Shown here: positions 32,239-38,853 of the stretch, one piece after another
How the letters are laid out: every line of letters starts with the position of its first letter
Position numbering within the stretch: position 1 is the first letter of the stretch
IMG/VR virus record: IMGVR_UViG_3300044815_000101
Coordinates: 1-40,301 of that record
Length of the DNA stretch: 40,301 nt
Direction: 5' to 3' (one strand)
DNA from: a virus
Translations under genes and position numbers: made by a program
The notes under the pieces: model-generated
What the model was told of the DNA's origin: nothing
Database searches by the model: none
Seen by the model: the letters and a program-made list of their open reading frames with translations, nothing else

Positions 32239-32432
32239 CGGGCCTTCCGTGCCATCGACAGGGTGAATTCCTTGCCGAAACCGTTCTGCTCCACCCTAGC
32301 GGCGAGGTACGCGTGCACCCGGTCGACGAGGGGCGCCTGCTGCCGCACCTTCTCGAGGTCCTCGTCGGCGTCGCGGATGATCTGCTCCATCCGCTCTGTC
32401 GAGGCGACGCTCTTGCGCTTGCGGGATCCCAT
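32235..32432 (-). CDS. Small basic/charged protein, 65 aa
   Basis: The start is ATG 32432, with gggagg 6 nt before it; a GTG one codon earlier would have too short an SD spacing. The protein is a basic N-terminus (MGSRKRKS) and a charged helix (MEQIIRDADEDLEKVRQQAP). It is coupled to both neighbours by overlapping stop and start. No domain is recognised; a coiled-coil cytoplasmic partner of the membrane proteins is plausible. Confidence 0.65.
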   Translation of the reverse strand: MGSRKRKSVASTERMEQIIRDADEDLEKVRQQAPLVDRVHAYLAARVEQNGFGKEFTLSMARKAR

Positions 32433-32719
32433 CACTCGCCTCCCTCTGGGGGCAGTTTAGCCCCCCGTTTTGGGGGCAGCAGTTCCTTGAACACATACTC
32501 GGCGAAACCCTGTGACTCGATCAGCTTCGTGTTCTGCTCGAGCGTGACCCGGGCTACCTCCGCGGACCTCTCCGCAGCCTCCTCGGCGCGCCGGCCGCGC
32601 CTGCCCGACCAGATGCGGTCGGTGGCGAAACCGATGACCAGGAACAGGCCGAGGCCGATGAACAGGGACCACCCGGAGATGTCGCCCCAGTCGCGCAGAA
32701 ACACCGTCCACCACTCCAT
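32432..32719 (-). CDS. Membrane-anchored coiled-coil protein, 95 aa
   Basis: It starts as a leaderless gene: TAGGAT, 6 nt, ATG. One transmembrane helix lies at residues 17-33 (WSLFIGLGLFLVIGFAT), followed by a basic and then Glu/Ala-rich coiled coil (RRAEEAAERSAEVARVTLEQ). No lysis or secretion motif is visible. It heads a leftward set of three small genes with the three-helix membrane protein. It is divergent from the gene at 32767 across a 47-bp gap. Confidence 0.75.
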   Translation of the reverse strand: MEWWTVFLRDWGDISGWSLFIGLGLFLVIGFATDRIWSGRRGRRAEEAAERSAEVARVTLEQNTKLIESQGFAEYVFKELLPPKRGAKLPPEGGE

Positions 32720-32725
32720 GGGGGA

Positions 32726-32760
32726 ATCCTAGCGGCGAGCGGCCGCCCCCGGGGTATGCT
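32726..32760. promoter_or_regulatory. Divergent pair of leaderless -10 boxes
   Basis: On the minus strand TAGGAT at 32731-32726 precedes the ATG at 32719 by 6 nt. On the plus strand TATGCT at 32755-32760 precedes the ATG at 32767 by 6 nt. Two back-to-back leaderless promoters therefore sit within 50 bp. Confidence 0.65.
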
Positions 32761-32766
32761 GTCGCC

Positions 32767-33219
32767 ATGACAGCCTTCGAAGTAGCCCGCAACGGCTCAA
32801 AGACACGCCAGGACGTTGTTTCCGTTCGCAACGCCCTCCCCACGTTCTCCGCCTTGTCGGACGATGTGGTCACCCTCGTCGACGCCACCAACGGCGCCGC
32901 CGCCACCATCGTCGCCACCCTGGCGACGGCCGCCACCGAGCAGGCTTTCCTGCAGAAGGTGATCGTCTCCGGCCTCGGCGCGACCGCCGCCGGATCCGCC
33001 ACCCTCACGATCGCAGGCTGCGAGGGCGAGGACTTCCTTGTCCGCATCCCCGTGCCCGCCGGCGCGACCCTCGCCCTCACCCCGGTGATCCTCACCTTCG
33101 ACCCGCCGCTGCGTGCGGCGACCGGCGACGACATCACCGCGACCGTCACCACCTTCGGTGCAGGCAACCTGCAGGCCGATGTCGTCGCGATCGGCTTCAA
33201 GGTCGCTGCGCAGGCATAA
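32767..33219 (+). CDS. Hypothetical beta-rich protein, 150 aa
   Basis: This monocistronic gene has a leaderless start (TATGCT, 6 nt, ATG) and ends at a strong hairpin. The protein is rich in Ala, Thr and Val and appears beta-sandwich-like (FLVRIPVPAGATLALTPVILTF, DDITATVTTFGAGNLQADV). It resembles in composition a head decoration or fibre protein, but no motif proves it. Codon use is typical of the window. Its position between two leftward operons and independent promoter suggest separate regulation. Confidence 0.7.
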   Translation: MTAFEVARNGSKTRQDVVSVRNALPTFSALSDDVVTLVDATNGAAATIVATLATAATEQAFLQKVIVSGLGATAAGSATLTIAGCEGEDFLVRIPVPAGATLALTPVILTFDPPLRAATGDDITATVTTFGAGNLQADVVAIGFKVAAQA

Positions 33220-33269
33220 CGGCAACAGCGAAGCCCCCGCCTCGAGAGGCGGGGGCTTCGCTGTTGCCG
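33220..33269. terminator. Perfect 23-bp bidirectional terminator
   Basis: Bases 33220-33242 pair perfectly with 33247-33269 around a 4-nt loop (cgag). It lies right after the rightward gene and just before the 3' end of the leftward operon, so it stops transcription from both sides. Confidence 0.9.
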
Positions 33270-33275
33270 AGGGGT

Positions 33276-33524
33276 TTAGCCGATCGGCTTCGGGGTGTTC
33301 GGGCTGTCAACGGCGAAGCCGAACACGACACGGGCCACCGCGTAGCCCGCCAGGGCAGGCCCGGTGAAGCCACTGATGTCGAACACAGGACTCGCGACAT
33401 CCACCGCGGAGGCGATGAACACGAGGCCGCCGATGCTGTCGAGAACCGTGCGCACAACCTTGCGGACGGCGGGATTCTCGATGACGACATTCGGTGTGCG
33501 GTTGGGCAGGTTGTTCTCGGTCAT
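33276..33524 (-). CDS. Holin candidate, two hydrophobic segments
   Basis: This 82-residue protein starts at ATG 33524 after ttaggagaaaaact, a strong SD. After a polar N-terminus, residues 25-45 (VRTVLDSIGGLVFIASAVDV) and 54-72 (GPALAGYAVARVVFGFAV) are weakly to moderately hydrophobic and may span the membrane. The charged end is NTPKPIG. It follows the endolysin gene in the same operon, the standard place for a holin in actinophages. The hydrophobic segments are not strong, so the holin call is moderate. Confidence 0.6.
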   Translation of the reverse strand: MTENNLPNRTPNVVIENPAVRKVVRTVLDSIGGLVFIASAVDVASPVFDISGFTGPALAGYAVARVVFGFAVDSPNTPKPIG

Positions 33525-33534
33525 AGTTTTTCTC

Positions 33535-34383
33535 CTAACTGTCGAAGGCGAAGGTTCCGCTGGAGGGGAATGCAGATGGCGCACCGACCACACCGCCCAT
33601 GATGTGTTTGACGCGGATGTACGGAGTGCTCTCAGTGACATCGAAATCGAGGGGCACAGCGGCAACATCAAGTAGCAGTCTGCGAATCAGCGTGCCAGTG
33701 GCGTCATCGGTGAATGCGAACTTGGCGTCGTAATGGGGCGCCCCATTTGAGGGAAGGTCGAAGCAGAGAGCGATCCAGTCGATGCGCTTGGTGCCTTCAG
33801 CTCCGTCAGGGACACGGGTGACGCCGTCGGCGCCGATGACATACCGGCCCTTCCAAGTACCAGCGAGATCTACCCGGACTATAAGCGGTGACTGCATGTC
33901 TTCTCCTTCGTCGCCCGGCTGCTCCGGGTCTGGACCTATTGGCTCGATCGCTTCGCCGGCCATGCTCTCACGCGCCCAGAGTACTCCGTCAGGGTCGCGG
34001 AGCACATCATCAACCCACACCCCCTCATGCAGGTGTGCGGAGGTTGAGATGCCGGCGCCTAAAGCGCCTTTCTTGCCTCCAGATTTGGCGAGGGCTGTCA
34101 ACGCCGTAACCGTTTCACCTGGTCTGACAAGGATCTTCGAGAGATGCCCGTCCAGTACCTTCACCTGACCGCTGCCAAGGTTGTAGCGGCAGCGCACCCA
34201 GTAGCCATATACCGGGTCGTCCGTCCCTATTGCTTCGACGACTCCGACGCCAGAGGCGTATACCGTCGTTCCTGTGGCAGCGACGGAGTCTCTGCCTTTG
34301 TGCCTGCGTATGCCGCCGAAACCTCCGCCGCGGGTGGTGCGGCGGTTCGGTATTCCGGCGAACAGGCGATTGTTGGTGGTCAC
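33535..34383 (-). CDS. Endolysin, M23-type metallopeptidase
   Basis: This 282-residue protein has a GTG start that overlaps the upstream stop. Residues 28-32 carry HxxxD (RHKGRDS) and residues 115-119 carry SAHLH, the zinc ligands of M23 (LytM-type) endopeptidases. A Gly-rich substrate region lies between. The C-terminal 130 residues (PLIVRVDLAGTWKGRYVIGAD onward) form an unrecognised, probably cell-wall-binding or structural domain. It cuts peptide cross-bridges in peptidoglycan. Codons such as TTA, ATA and AGA appear here but rarely elsewhere, suggesting recent acquisition. Confidence 0.88.
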   Translation of the reverse strand: MTTNNRLFAGIPNRRTTRGGGFGGIRRHKGRDSVAATGTTVYASGVGVVEAIGTDDPVYGYWVRCRYNLGSGQVKVLDGHLSKILVRPGETVTALTALAKSGGKKGALGAGISTSAHLHEGVWVDDVLRDPDGVLWARESMAGEAIEPIGPDPEQPGDEGEDMQSPLIVRVDLAGTWKGRYVIGADGVTRVPDGAEGTKRIDWIALCFDLPSNGAPHYDAKFAFTDDATGTLIRRLLLDVAAVPLDFDVTESTPYIRVKHIMGGVVGAPSAFPSSGTFAFDS

Positions 34384-35432
34384 TTAATGCCCTCAATGGT
34401 GACCAGCCCGGTGAATGTTCCGGTATTGACGGAAATAAGAAAACCCCGAGCCGCAGTGGCCCCCCGGTTTCCGATAGACCCCGATGCGGTCAGAGGCTGG
34501 GAAGCTCCGGCGTATTCGGTCAAGTCCATGCGGCCGGTCTTGAACGCGGCGACACTGATCGCATGCAGCCACAGAGTTATGGTGCGCGCGGAAGCAGAGG
34601 CTATGTACGCCGTCCATCCTGTGGTGGCATTCGCCTGTTGCTGTGTGCTCGCAGAAGCACCGGATCCGACGACGAGCTCGGCGTCATACCCGGTGCCAAT
34701 GGTTGCTGCAGCGGCATCGCGGAGGAATATGCTGATCTGGTTGGCCGTCGACGTAGCCGAAATCTCGATAGTGACTTTGTAGCGGTGGAACATTGTCTCG
34801 TCGAAACAACCGTCGAACGCAACAGATGTCGCTGTTGCCGCGAGTGAGACGGTGCCGTCAGCATTCACTGTTGCCGCTCCTGCACCGCCGAGGGTCGGCG
34901 CTGCAGGCTTGATGACCCCAGGAAGCGCAGTGAGAGCTCCAGCAGTACTCGTGATCCGGTAGGTGATGCCTGTGCCCGTGACAAGGATGCGCTGACCAAT
35001 GGCGAACGTCAGATCAGCGTCAGCCACCCATGCGGCGATGAAGGCGTCAAGATTTGTCTTGGTGTCCGCGATGACAGTCTCAACAGGCACCCAGTCGGCG
35101 GTCGCAGCACCAGCGCCAGCGATGCACTCCACCCAGAAAGCGGTGATGCCGGTGCCGGGCGCCGCTACCCTCACCCTGTCGCCGACGAGGGGGTCCGCGA
35201 TCGCCGTCAGTGTCGCCGGAGTCGCGGTCACCTCGCGGGCGAGGTTGCCGCGGCCCACCCCGGCCGTGTACGCGTTGGTGATGACCACCTGCGCGTCGAT
35301 GCGGGCGCGTTCGACGAGGATCCCGTTCTCGAGGGCCAGGAAGTCGGCGTTGACCACGGACGTCTCGAATATCTGCACCGTCGACGGGTCGGCGAGCAGC
35401 ATCCCGAAACCCGGACTGGTGATGTACGCCAT
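34380..35432 (-). CDS. Tail fibre/spike (receptor-binding) candidate
   Basis: This 350-residue protein has an N-terminal region of about 80 residues (MAYITSPGFGMLLADPSTVQ) with high-GC codons that looks conserved and helical/short, as in virion-anchoring domains. The rest is beta-rich with Ala/Thr/Gly and lower GC, ending in a compact domain (ARTITLWLHAISVAAFKTGR and GFLISVNTGTFTGLVTIEG) suggestive of a carbohydrate-binding or jelly-roll tip. It is upstream of endolysin in one operon. A SD agagagggcc precedes the ATG. Depolymerase residues are not recognised. Confidence 0.6.
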   Translation of the reverse strand: MAYITSPGFGMLLADPSTVQIFETSVVNADFLALENGILVERARIDAQVVITNAYTAGVGRGNLAREVTATPATLTAIADPLVGDRVRVAAPGTGITAFWVECIAGAGAATADWVPVETVIADTKTNLDAFIAAWVADADLTFAIGQRILVTGTGITYRITSTAGALTALPGVIKPAAPTLGGAGAATVNADGTVSLAATATSVAFDGCFDETMFHRYKVTIEISATSTANQISIFLRDAAAATIGTGYDAELVVGSGASASTQQQANATTGWTAYIASASARTITLWLHAISVAAFKTGRMDLTEYAGASQPLTASGSIGNRGATAARGFLISVNTGTFTGLVTIEGIK

Positions 35433-35448
35433 TGGTGGCCCTCTCTGC

Positions 35449-35464
35449 GAGCGGTTACCCGCTC
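35449..35464. terminator. Small hairpin at the TerS-like stop
   Basis: GAGCGG and CCGCTC pair around ttac, overlapping the stop codon of the TerS-like gene (35463-35465). The six base pairs give a modest attenuator rather than a strong terminator. Confidence 0.45.
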
Positions 35465-36203
35465 ATTCTTGCACGACCACCGCCTGCGGCGCCTCAACGG
35501 CGAGGGGCAGGTCGGAGGGGCGGTTCTGCAGCACCAGCTGCATGCGGGCGCCGATCCGGCGGATGACCTCCTGGTCGCCGACCTCCTGCGCGATCACATC
35601 GAGCATCGCCCGCCCGAACGCCATCACGTCCACTGTCGGCCCGCCGCGCGGGTCGTACTCGCCGGTGAGCTCCATCCCGAACTTGATGTAGTCGAGCTTG
35701 CCGGCCTCGATGCCCATCGCGACCCGCTGCCGCGCCACCGGCATTGTGTCGCGCAGCAGCTGGTTCGCGATGCGGGTGTACTCCTTGTTGAACGCCTCCG
35801 ACCGCAGCCACCCGTCCAGCTGCGCACGGGTCACCCCGGCGATGCGGAGCCGCTTCGCACTGTCGGCCTTGATGTCGGGGTCGAAGTAGATGCGCAGGAA
35901 GTTCGCCTGCACCCCTGTCAGCCCGCCCACCTGCCCGAGGGGGATGCCGCGGTCCTCGAGGGCGCGCCGCAGCTTCGACGTGGCAAGCACCGCATCCACC
36001 TGGTGCGGGGTCAGCTGCCCGTTCTGCAGCACGATCGCCGGCGTGTCCACCGGGAGGCCCTGCCGGTGGGCGACCTCCGCGGCGAGGACGACCGCGTCGA
36101 GCAGCTGCTGCTCACGGGTGCGCGCCACCGGCGGCTTCAGCCGGGTGTTGAACACCGGCCCCACGGTGACGGCGTCCCCGCCGATCTCGTCCTCGAACTC
36201 CAT
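35463..36203 (-). CDS. Terminase small subunit-like protein (phBC6A51/HTH type)
   Basis: This 246-residue protein has a central part SAKRLRIAGVTRAQLDGWLRS followed by FNKEYTRIANQLL, MPVARQRVAMGIEAGKLDYIKFGMELTGEYDPR. The order of an HTH with a W, a basic helix and a length-conserved 'K-x-x-LELTG' segment resembles phBC6A51-type small terminase proteins. The N-terminal 90 residues contain another HTH-like unit (GQLTPHQVDAVLATSKLRR). It lies about 21 kb from terL and on the opposite strand, so if it is TerS the subunits are unlinked. A transcription factor of similar fold is the alternative. Confidence 0.5.
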   Translation of the reverse strand: MEFEDEIGGDAVTVGPVFNTRLKPPVARTREQQLLDAVVLAAEVAHRQGLPVDTPAIVLQNGQLTPHQVDAVLATSKLRRALEDRGIPLGQVGGLTGVQANFLRIYFDPDIKADSAKRLRIAGVTRAQLDGWLRSEAFNKEYTRIANQLLRDTMPVARQRVAMGIEAGKLDYIKFGMELTGEYDPRGGPTVDVMAFGRAMLDVIAQEVGDQEVIRRIGARMQLVLQNRPSDLPLAVEAPQAVVVQE

Positions 36204-36207
36204 ACGC

Positions 36208-36720
36208 TCAGGCTACCGCGGCGTCATCCCACGCGCGGGCGACCAGCGGCGGCACCAAACGCAGGTGCTGCTGCCTCGGCAGCTCGAGCACCACCGCCTT
36301 GAGCGCCTCCTGCGACGGGAACCGCCGCTCCGCCCGCGCGTCGAACAGGAAGCGGGTGCGTGCCCGCTCGGCACGCAGCAGCCGCAGGTACCGTGCCCGC
36401 AGGCGCTCCTTCGCCGCCAGCTGCTGCTCGAGCACGGCGACACGCCGGTTGAGGACGGCGATGTGGTCGAGGCGCTCCCCGGCCGTCTGCCATGCCAGGC
36501 GCAGCTCGTCGCGCAGCTGCGCCTCCGTGAGCGCGAACTGCTGCTCCGGGGTGCGGCCGACGAAGTTGTGGTCCGCCGACCAGTCGATCCTCGGCGCCTT
36601 CGCGGCGCGGCGCTCGCGGATGCGGGCGACCAGCTCGGGGATGCCGATGAGGGCCGTCCAGCCGAGCAGCATGATCGCGGTGACGACGGCGGCGAGCTGC
36701 AGACCCTCGAGCGGCGTCAT
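36208..36720 (-). CDS. Membrane-anchored coiled-coil protein, 170 aa
   Basis: The start ATG 36720 shares a base with the upstream TGA. Residues 4-29 form a transmembrane helix (LEGLQLAAVVTAIMLLGWTA), followed by a charged segment and a long coiled coil (LNRRVAVLEQQLAAKERL). A basic C-terminal domain includes LELPRQQHLRLVPPLVARAW. It is cotranscribed with the XRE regulator and the TerS-like gene. It might be a spanin-like or tail-associated protein, but no motif supports a definite role. Confidence 0.7.
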   Translation of the reverse strand: MTPLEGLQLAAVVTAIMLLGWTALIGIPELVARIRERRAAKAPRIDWSADHNFVGRTPEQQFALTEAQLRDELRLAWQTAGERLDHIAVLNRRVAVLEQQLAAKERLRARYLRLLRAERARTRFLFDARAERRFPSQEALKAVVLELPRQQHLRLVPPLVARAWDDAAVA

Positions 36721-37226
36721 CACGCCACCTCCGTGGGGAGCTTCTGCACGGCGGCGAGGTACTCCGGTGACACGCCGAGGACGTTCATGAGGGCGCCGGC
36801 GAGGCTGTCGGGCATGCCGCGGGTGCGGAGGCCCTTCTCGTACCCGGCGACGACGTCCTCGTTGACGCGCAGGAGGGAGGCGAAACCGGTGGCGGAGTCG
36901 ACGACCTGCGAGCGCCAGTGCCGGAACGACGTGTAGTGGGCGATGTGGCGGGGTTCCAGCTGCAGGGTCGCACGGGCACGTGTGGACAGCTCCACCTTCT
37001 CCTCCTTCGCCAGCCACGCGACGAGCTCGTTGCGCAGACTGCCGGGCTGCATCTTCAGCCGCTTCTCGATCGCCGTGCGCGTCTCCGGCAGCGGCATCCG
37101 GGTGCGGCCCTCCTCAATGGCGGTCACCGTCCCCCGTGCGATCCCCAGGTCCCGTGCCAGCTGCGACTGCGACACCGCCGCACGCTGCCGCGCCAGGCGC
37201 AGCGGGTGATCCAGACGCCTACCCAC
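36720..37226 (-). CDS. XRE-family regulator with two HTH domains, immunity repressor candidate
   Basis: This 168-residue protein is read from GTG 37226, chosen because gggaggctcgc gives an SD at the right spacing; longer in-frame extensions are Arg-rich and unlikely. The first HTH is residues 10-40 (LRLARQRAAVSQSQLARDLG and GTVTAIEEG), a classic cro/C1-type fold. Residues about 90-160 (SATGFASLLRVNEDVVAGYEKGLRTRG, LAGALMNVLGVSPEYL) form a second HTH-like module. It probably binds the TGTAYAAC sites around 37660-38212. The protein lies 700-1,000 bp downstream of these sites in its own operon. Confidence 0.75.
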   Translation of the reverse strand: MGRRLDHPLRLARQRAAVSQSQLARDLGIARGTVTAIEEGRTRMPLPETRTAIEKRLKMQPGSLRNELVAWLAKEEKVELSTRARATLQLEPRHIAHYTSFRHWRSQVVDSATGFASLLRVNEDVVAGYEKGLRTRGMPDSLAGALMNVLGVSPEYLAAVQKLPTEVA

Positions 37227-37635
37227 GCGAGCCTCCCGCGAGATCCGCCGTCGCAGCCTCCGCAGCAGCACGCGCCGCCGCCTGCGCGTCAACCGCGGCC
37301 TGCTGGTAGGCGATGTACTCCGCACCGGTCAGCGGCGCCCCGTGCAGGCTCCTCACCTCGAGCACCCCCGCGAACGACGCCGCAATACTGGTGGCAGCCC
37401 GGGCGAACTGCGCATGCAGCGCCTGGCCTATCAGATCCCCCATCGAGTCCCAGTCCTGCTCGAGCAGCGCCGCCGGCAGCGAGATCGTCTCCACCAGCCC
37501 GAAGTCACCCACATCCTCCGGCAACGCCACCGACAGCTGCAGCACCCACGGGGCGGCAGGAGCCTCGGCATCCGGTGCGGCAGAGGCGTCCGGGTCGGCG
37601 TGCGGTGCGGGAAGGTTCTCAGGGGAGGTGTCCAT
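37219..37635 (-). CDS. Hypothetical protein, 138 aa
   Basis: The start is leaderless: TACCGT, 6 nt, ATG. The N-terminal 30 residues are Ala/Pro/Asp-rich, probably disordered, followed by a compact mixed domain (WVLQLSVALPEDVGDFGLVE) and an Ala-rich helix. No function is recognised. Its last codons overlap the XRE gene by 8 bp, so the two are coupled. An operator-like site lies just upstream of its -10. Confidence 0.75.
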   Translation of the reverse strand: MDTSPENLPAPHADPDASAAPDAEAPAAPWVLQLSVALPEDVGDFGLVETISLPAALLEQDWDSMGDLIGQALHAQFARAATSIAASFAGVLEVRSLHGAPLTGAEYIAYQQAAVDAQAAARAAAEAATADLAGGSRG

Positions 37636-37641
37636 GCCGAA

Positions 37642-37647
37642 ACGGTA
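37642..37647 (-). promoter_or_regulatory. Leaderless -10 box TACCGT
   Basis: TACCGT on the minus strand is followed by ttcggc and the ATG at 37635. An operator-like site lies 9 nt further upstream, inside the -35/-10 spacer position. Confidence 0.65.
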
Positions 37648-37656
37648 GCACAGAGT

Positions 37657-37665
37657 CGTTATACA
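37657..37665 (-). promoter_or_regulatory. Operator-like site TGTATAACG
   Basis: TGTATAACG on the minus strand is flanked by a conserved ACTCT, giving AGAGTCGTTATACAG on the plus strand. It is at the spacer of the leaderless promoter for the 138-aa gene. Confidence 0.6.
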
Positions 37666-37668
37666 GGT

Positions 37669-37956
37669 CTAGGCGTGCGCCATCATCCTGAACACGAACA
37701 ACCGCTGCGCATCCGGCTGCCCGAACGACCCCGTGCACACCTGGTGCACCATCACCAGCATCGGCCACACCTCCTCGTTGAACTGCGACAGGTCGGCCTC
37801 CTCAGCATGCTCGAGCCACTCCGCCACCAACGTGCACCCCTCAAACGGCGGCATCGGCCGCAACCGCGGATCATCAATGAACTGCCGCGGCACCTGCTGC
37901 ACGATGTCAGCCAGCGGACGGCGGGGAGGAGGGGCAAAGGGATCGTCGAGAGTCAT
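37669..37956 (-). CDS. Hypothetical protein, 95 aa, leftward operon first gene
   Basis: The start ATG 37956 is supported by TATGCT 6 nt upstream (leaderless). The upstream in-frame ATG at 37992 is rejected because its codons lie in operator DNA. The protein has a Pro/Arg-rich N-terminus (DDPFAPPPRRPLADIVQQVP) and an acidic centre (WLEHAEEADLSQFNEEVW), with a basic C-terminal helix. No family is recognised. It is separated by 33 bp with another promoter from the 138-aa gene. Expression is probably repressed by the same operator system. Confidence 0.75.
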   Translation of the reverse strand: MTLDDPFAPPPRRPLADIVQQVPRQFIDDPRLRPMPPFEGCTLVAEWLEHAEEADLSQFNEEVWPMLVMVHQVCTGSFGQPDAQRLFVFRMMAHA

Positions 37957-37962
37957 GGATTG

Positions 37963-37968
37963 AGCATA
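37963..37968 (-). promoter_or_regulatory. Leaderless -10 box TATGCT
   Basis: TATGCT on the minus strand is followed by caatcc and the ATG at 37956. The operator at 37971-37979 begins 3 nt upstream of this box. Confidence 0.65.
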
Positions 37969-37970
37969 GA

Positions 37971-37991
37971 CGTTATACACGGTGTTGTACA
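37971..37991 (-). promoter_or_regulatory. Tandem operator-like sites TGTATAACG and TGTACAAC
   Basis: On the plus strand CGTTATACA (37971-37979) is followed 12 bp on by GTTGTACA (37984-37991). They are two direct copies of the asymmetric site upstream of the leftmost leaderless promoter; the outer copy occupies the expected -35 position. Confidence 0.65.
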
Positions 37992-38086
37992 CGCAGGATT
38001 TTTGTACCGGCCATTGTCGGAGGGGCCGATGGGACCCACAAGCGAGAGGGGTGGGGCCTCTGTTCCCCTAGGGTCGGCGCAGAGTT

Positions 38087-38094
38087 GTTATACA
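38087..38094 (-). promoter_or_regulatory. Operator-like site (TGTATAAC)
   Basis: On the plus strand AGAGTTGTTATACA is near-identical to the site at 37657 (AGAGTCGTTATACA). It is centrally placed in the control region. Confidence 0.55.
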
Positions 38095-38204
38095 TAGAGT
38101 CGGAGGGGTGTAGCTGGCGTGGGCATAATAAAGAACGACTGGAACTCTGAGCTCGCAACATGGTTACTTGACCGGGGTGCCCGGGGTGTGGTAGTACCCC
38201 CATA

Positions 38205-38212
38205 TGTATAAC
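38205..38212 (+). promoter_or_regulatory. Operator-like site TGTATAAC
   Basis: TGTATAACAAC is read on the plus strand, the reverse orientation to the site at 38087. It lies 121 bp upstream of the ATG at 38333 and 31 bp downstream of a TTGACC hexamer. Confidence 0.5.
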
Positions 38213-38332
38213 AACAATGTAACAATGCCGTGCCTACCCCCTCCCCCTGCTTGCCCGAGTTGCACGGGTTGCACGGGTGTGTACTACCTTTGACCTAGCC
38301 CCGATCGGCGGGGCAGCGAAGGAGTAGGAACC

Positions 38333-38554
38333 ATGGCACTGAATGACTGGGCCGCAGAGGTGCGCAAGCACTACGGGCAGACGCTAGACGCGTTCGTCGC
38401 TGAGAACTACGGCGGCAACTGGGATGCGGCGCACGCGGCATTCGTCGAGGCGTACGACATCGGCGAGATCATTCCCCCCGCCCGCCTCGATGGTGGCGCG
38501 GCACCGTTGCGCGCGACGTCGCACGTGAGTGGATACCGGGGTGAGCAGCGATGA
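38333..38554 (+). CDS. Hypothetical protein, 73 aa, rightward first gene
   Basis: A good SD (cgaaggagtagg) precedes the ATG. The protein begins MALNDWAAEVRKHYGQTLDAFV and is helical; the C-terminus is Ala/Arg-rich. No domain is recognised. As the first gene rightward of the control region it probably responds to the same operators as the leftward operon. Its stop overlaps the next gene by ATGA. Confidence 0.75.
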   Translation: MALNDWAAEVRKHYGQTLDAFVAENYGGNWDAAHAAFVEAYDIGEIIPPARLDGGAAPLRATSHVSGYRGEQR

Positions 38555-38784
38555 GCGCCGTTCGCACATGGGCCGACGGTTTCGGGCGCTGGCATGCCGT
38601 TGTTCCCGACACTGCCGAGGGTCTGACTAGGGCTGTGGAGGCTATCGCGGGAGAGCTGCTCGCGAGGGCACCCAAAGGCGAGACGCTAGAGCAATTCGTC
38701 GCCTACGTGCACGAGGGTCTTATCTCGGTGCCAGATGCCGAGCCGGGCACGGTGCATTTCGCCGAGTACGCCCTAGACCTGTAG
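38551..38784 (+). CDS. Hypothetical protein, 77 aa
   Basis: The ATG overlaps the previous stop. The sequence contains GLTRAVEAIAGELLARAPKG and ETLEQFVAYVHEGL, two amphipathic helices, with a Trp-containing N-terminus (VRTWADGFGRWHAVVPD). Nothing specific is recognised. A strong hairpin terminator follows after 7 nt, closing this small operon. Confidence 0.7.
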   Translation: MSAVRTWADGFGRWHAVVPDTAEGLTRAVEAIAGELLARAPKGETLEQFVAYVHEGLISVPDAEPGTVHFAEYALDL

Positions 38785-38791
38785 GTCGCCC

Positions 38792-38822
38792 GGTGCCACG
38801 GCTCGACTAGAACCGTGGCACC
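38792..38822 (+). terminator. Hairpin terminator
   Basis: GGTGCCACGG (38792-38801) pairs perfectly with CCGTGGCACC (38813-38822) around an 11-nt loop. It lies 7 nt after the stop codon. Confidence 0.8.
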
Positions 38823-38853
38823 TGCGAGGCAGACAGTCTCATCCAGAATCACT

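Larger units (their letters stand above)
37957..38332. other. Intergenic control region between divergent gene blocks
   Basis: These 376 bp lie between the leftward regulatory operon and rightward genes. They hold the leaderless promoter and tandem sites (37963-37991), single sites at 38087 and 38205, a possible TTGACC (38168) hexamer, and two tandem copies of GTTGCACGG at 38259-38276. A weak stem with GCCCC/GGGGC sits just before the next gene. No ORF of support is visible. The region has more A and T than its neighbours. Confidence 0.7.

Noticed and set aside
37957-37992. Upstream ATG at 37992 for the 95-aa leftward gene
   Set aside because: It lies in operator repeats and upstream of the leaderless -10 box.
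38120-38130. CATAAT/TAATAA as a -10 element
   Set aside because: No -35 at workable spacing and no gene at a suitable distance with an SD other than 38333, over 200 bp away.
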